DNA of 64,000 nucleotides, taken from NCBI RefSeq assembly GCF_000967425.1, contig NZ_FO082820.1:1302001-1366000 (forward strand), written 5' to 3'. The translations under genes were made by a program, and so were the position numbers. The stretch is from Pseudorhizobium banfieldiae (GTDB lineage: Bacteria; Pseudomonadota; Alphaproteobacteria; Rhizobiales; Rhizobiaceae). Below are positions 61,945 to 64,000 of the stretch, one piece after another. Within the stretch, counting starts at the first letter, position 1. Every line of letters starts with the position of its first letter. The notes beneath the pieces were generated by a model, which did not search any database, was not told the origin of the DNA, and was given only the letters and a program-made list of their open reading frames with translations.

Positions 61945-63048
61945 ATGCGGTTCTCAGACCAGTTCATCAACGACCTGCGGGACAGGATCTCGATCTCGGA
62001 CGTGGTGGGCACCCGTGTAACCTGGGACCGGGCGAAGACCAGACCTCAGAAGGGTGATTATTGGGGCTGCTGCCCCTTTCATGGCGAGAGCCGCCCGTCC
62101 TTCCACTGCGAGGACCGCAAGGGGCGGTACCATTGCTTCGGCTGCGGCCAGTCGGGCGACCACTTCAGGTTCTTCATGGATCTTGATGGCGTCTCGTTCC
62201 CCCGGGCAATCGAGATGGTGGCGTCGCTCGCTGGCGTCGGCCTGCCGGACCGTGAGGAATCGCCCACCGAAAAGCGCGAGCGCATGAAGCGCGAGGCTGA
62301 CCGACAGAGGCGCGACCAGCAGCGCGAGCGTCAGAACCAGCGGGAGCAGGAGCGCAAGGCGGAGACCGTGCGGTCCATCTGGCAGGGCGCGGTGCCGATC
62401 GCCGGCACGCTGGCGGAGGAATACCTGCGGTCCCGTTCGATCGAGATCACGGATTTCCCGGAAGGCACCGAGTGGATGCCGAGCCTTCGGTTTCACCCAG
62501 GCCTGAAGCTAGGGGACGAGCGGTACCCGGCCCTGATCGGCGGGGTGCAGTCCAGGAATCGGAAGCTCACCGCCGTGTGGCGGATCTTCCTGCGTCAGGA
62601 CGGCACGGTCCTGAAGGACGCGGACGGCAAGAAGGTGAAGCTCGGGCTGGGCCCTGCCGTTGGCGGGGCGGTGAGGCTCGGGCCGGTCGGCGAGACCCTG
62701 AGGCTCACCGAAGGCATCGAGACAGGACTTGGCGTTGCGCTGCTGACCAGCAGCAAGGCGTCGGTGTGGGCCACCCTGTCCACCTCAGGAATGATCAACT
62801 TCGAAATCCCGGAAGGCGTGAAGCGCCTCGAGATCTACGCGGATGGCGATCGCCACCGCCTCAACAAGCGAACCGGCGACCTGATGGATCCGCCGGGCAT
62901 TGCAGCGGCGAAGCAACTCCAGGAGCGGGCGAGAAAAGAGGGGGTGGAGGCTGTCCTCTTCCCATCCCCGGAGCCCGACGACTGGCTAGACGTATGGGTA
63001 CAGAGAAAGAAAGATGAGCAACGATTCCGCACAGTCCAATATCGGTAA
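61945..63048 (+). CDS. Phage DNA primase (CHC2 zinc finger + Toprim)
   Basis: 367 residues. The N-terminal CHC2 zinc finger has CCPFHGESRPSFHCED and YHCFGCGQSGDHFRF (about 32-72). A charged linker (105-140, Arg/Glu/Gln-rich) leads to a Toprim-type domain with LTEGIETGLGVALL, LEIYADGDRH and DDWLDVW. This is the compact phage/plasmid primase type. It makes primers for the adjacent helicase. The 3' end overlaps the helicase start by 35 bases. Confidence 0.9.
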   Translation: MRFSDQFINDLRDRISISDVVGTRVTWDRAKTRPQKGDYWGCCPFHGESRPSFHCEDRKGRYHCFGCGQSGDHFRFFMDLDGVSFPRAIEMVASLAGVGLPDREESPTEKRERMKREADRQRRDQQRERQNQREQERKAETVRSIWQGAVPIAGTLAEEYLRSRSIEITDFPEGTEWMPSLRFHPGLKLGDERYPALIGGVQSRNRKLTAVWRIFLRQDGTVLKDADGKKVKLGLGPAVGGAVRLGPVGETLRLTEGIETGLGVALLTSSKASVWATLSTSGMINFEIPEGVKRLEIYADGDRHRLNKRTGDLMDPPGIAAAKQLQERARKEGVEAVLFPSPEPDDWLDVWVQRKKDEQRFRTVQYR

Positions 63049-64000
63049 CAACAAGATCGAGCAGCTGGTGCTCGGCTGCATCCTCCTCAATGAGGAGAAC
63101 TACTGGCACGTCAGCGACATCCTCACCATGGATCTCTTCGGATCCGAGGACCACCAGAAGATCTTCGCCATCATCCATGAGCTCGCCTGTGATGGGCGGG
63201 CCATCCGCGTCCCGATCGTCGCCGGCCGCATCGGCAGCCTCAGCGGGGGCAACGACCCGGAGGCATACACATCCATGCTCCTGCATGTGGCCTCCCGCGA
63301 GGAGGGAGGGATCCCGCTGCGCGACTACGCCTTCGAGCTCCGGGCGTCCGCCACGCGCCGAAAGGTGATCGCGCTGGCTGAGAACATGATCAAGTCGGCG
63401 GGCAATCTCGCCTACGATCCAGACCAGATCGTCGACCGTGCCGCCGAGCGTCTGGCTGACATCTCACGGTCGGCCGCAATCGAATACGAGTCGACCGTCG
63501 CTGGCACAATCCGGCAGATCTACGAGTCGGCGTCGGCCCCAGGCTCGGGCATGGCGCTGCGTCCATGCCTCATCGGGCTGGAGAAGATGGTCGGCTGCTT
63601 CCCGCAAGGCTCGCTGATCCTGTGGGGCGGGGCGCCGGGATCCGGCAAGACGGCGATGGCCATGCAGCAGATGCTGTTCTCCAGCACTGTGCACCCGACC
63701 TCGCTGTTCGAGCTGGAGATGGACAACAAGTCGCTGGTAGCACGCTCGATCGCCGGGCAGACGGGCGTCTCCATGCGCGACATCCTCCGGGGCTTGGACG
63801 AGCAGCAGATCGACGCGATGGTGGCGGCGCAGAAGCACTTCGCCGACCGCAAGCTGACCATCGTCTCGCCGTCGAAGATGACCATCCAGCAGGTGCGCAG
63901 CCGGGCCTATGCCCACAAGCGCAAGTTCGGCCTCGATCTCCTCTGCGTTGACCACCTGAAGCTGGTCGAGCGGCAGACCAAGACGCGCATGGACCCGGTG
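63014..64000 (+). CDS. Replicative DNA helicase, DnaB type (cut by window end)
   Basis: 329 codons are visible from ATG 63014 (MSNDSAQSNIGNNKIEQLVL). The N-terminal DnaB domain spans about 10-110. The RecA-like core starts near 185, with Walker A in LWGGAPGSGKTAMAMQ and Walker B in FGLDLLCVDHLKLVE. SLFELEMDNKSLVAR is the conserved E-M strand. The C-terminus lies beyond the window. Together with the primase it forms the phage replication unit. Confidence 0.92.
   Translation, partial: MSNDSAQSNIGNNKIEQLVLGCILLNEENYWHVSDILTMDLFGSEDHQKIFAIIHELACDGRAIRVPIVAGRIGSLSGGNDPEAYTSMLLHVASREEGGIPLRDYAFELRASATRRKVIALAENMIKSAGNLAYDPDQIVDRAAERLADISRSAAIEYESTVAGTIRQIYESASAPGSGMALRPCLIGLEKMVGCFPQGSLILWGGAPGSGKTAMAMQQMLFSSTVHPTSLFELEMDNKSLVARSIAGQTGVSMRDILRGLDEQQIDAMVAAQKHFADRKLTIVSPSKMTIQQVRSRAYAHKRKFGLDLLCVDHLKLVERQTKTRMDPV

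Larger units (their letters stand above)
43852..64000. mobile_element. Prophage, left part (runs past the right edge)
   Basis: Starts at the 3' end of tRNA-Gly with an integrase and continues with a lambda-like plan: a leftward arm of 24 genes with recombination functions, a CI-like repressor, a Cro-like gene and a rightward replication arm. No host-type gene is found in it. The tRNA 3' half should be the attL core, with a copy (attR) expected beyond 64000. Head, tail and lysis genes are not in the window. Whether the phage is complete cannot be judged. Confidence 0.93.

Noticed and set aside
43852..64000. CRISPR arrays, transposases or toxin-antitoxin pairs in the prophage
   Set aside because: No direct-repeat arrays, DDE-transposase motifs or typical toxin-antitoxin gene pairs were seen in this stretch.

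Overview
The window reads as chromosomal DNA of an alphaproteobacterium of the order Rhizobiales, most likely family Rhizobiaceae. Supporting signs are high GC, an alphaproteobacterial RNase E with a long disordered tail, an NDUFA12-type complex I subunit, gatCA separated from gatB, an aroQ-accB-accC-aat operon, and an rne - amidase - PBP1A - prfB block. The genus cannot be fixed from the sequence alone. About two thirds (1-43851) is host core genome with one accessory metabolic island. The remainder (43852 to the right edge) is the left part of a lambdoid-style prophage inserted behind a tRNA-Gly gene.

Layout of the host part. 1-2093: pyrB with a pyrC-like partner that has lost its metal ligands. 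2215-8251: an AidB-type flavoprotein, an AEC transporter, a TetR regulator, then a small operon of TetR regulator, amidohydrolase and TctC-type solute-binding protein. 8420-10206: a CtrA-like box, two small membrane proteins, ruvX and a metallo-beta-lactamase-fold hydrolase. 10281-16686: gatC, gatA, an MscS channel, gatB and three GNAT acetyltransferases. 16802-21512: NDUFA12, a DUF2155 protein, aat, accC, accB, aroQ and a DsbA-like protein. 21707-31103: rne with a terminator-like hairpin in its leader, an amidase, PBP1A, prfB with a programmed +1 frameshift, and NAD kinase, followed by tRNA-Thr.

31488-41648 is the most unusual host segment. It combines GTP cyclohydrolase II, a stand-alone RibD-type reductase, a divergent 6-pyruvoyl-tetrahydropterin-synthase homologue, a medium-chain dehydrogenase, a glycosyltransferase, two methyltransferases, a CDP-alcohol phosphatidyltransferase, a flippase-like membrane protein and a membrane sulfatase/phosphotransferase. 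The enzymes match the first steps of riboflavin or pteridine chemistry, but the rest of the riboflavin pathway is absent. I infer a dedicated route to a modified pyrimidine or pterin product, possibly glycosylated or lipid-linked. cysQ, rlmB and the tRNA-Tyr/tRNA-Gly pair close the host part.

The prophage begins with an integrase next to tRNA-Gly. Twenty-four tightly packed leftward genes follow (45301-57186), carrying RecT, a RecE-like nuclease, an SMC-like ATPase, a DnaQ-like exonuclease, a cytosine methyltransferase with a seven-fold repeat, and many small unknown proteins. A 650-base control region precedes a CI-like repressor. Rightward genes from 58657 encode a Cro-like protein, HNH nuclease, MT-A70 methyltransferase, RuvC-like resolvase, primase and a DnaB-type helicase cut by the window edge. 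The two early promoters carry the same operator-like sequence over the -35 box, as expected for one repressor controlling both arms. Structural genes and attR are not in the window.
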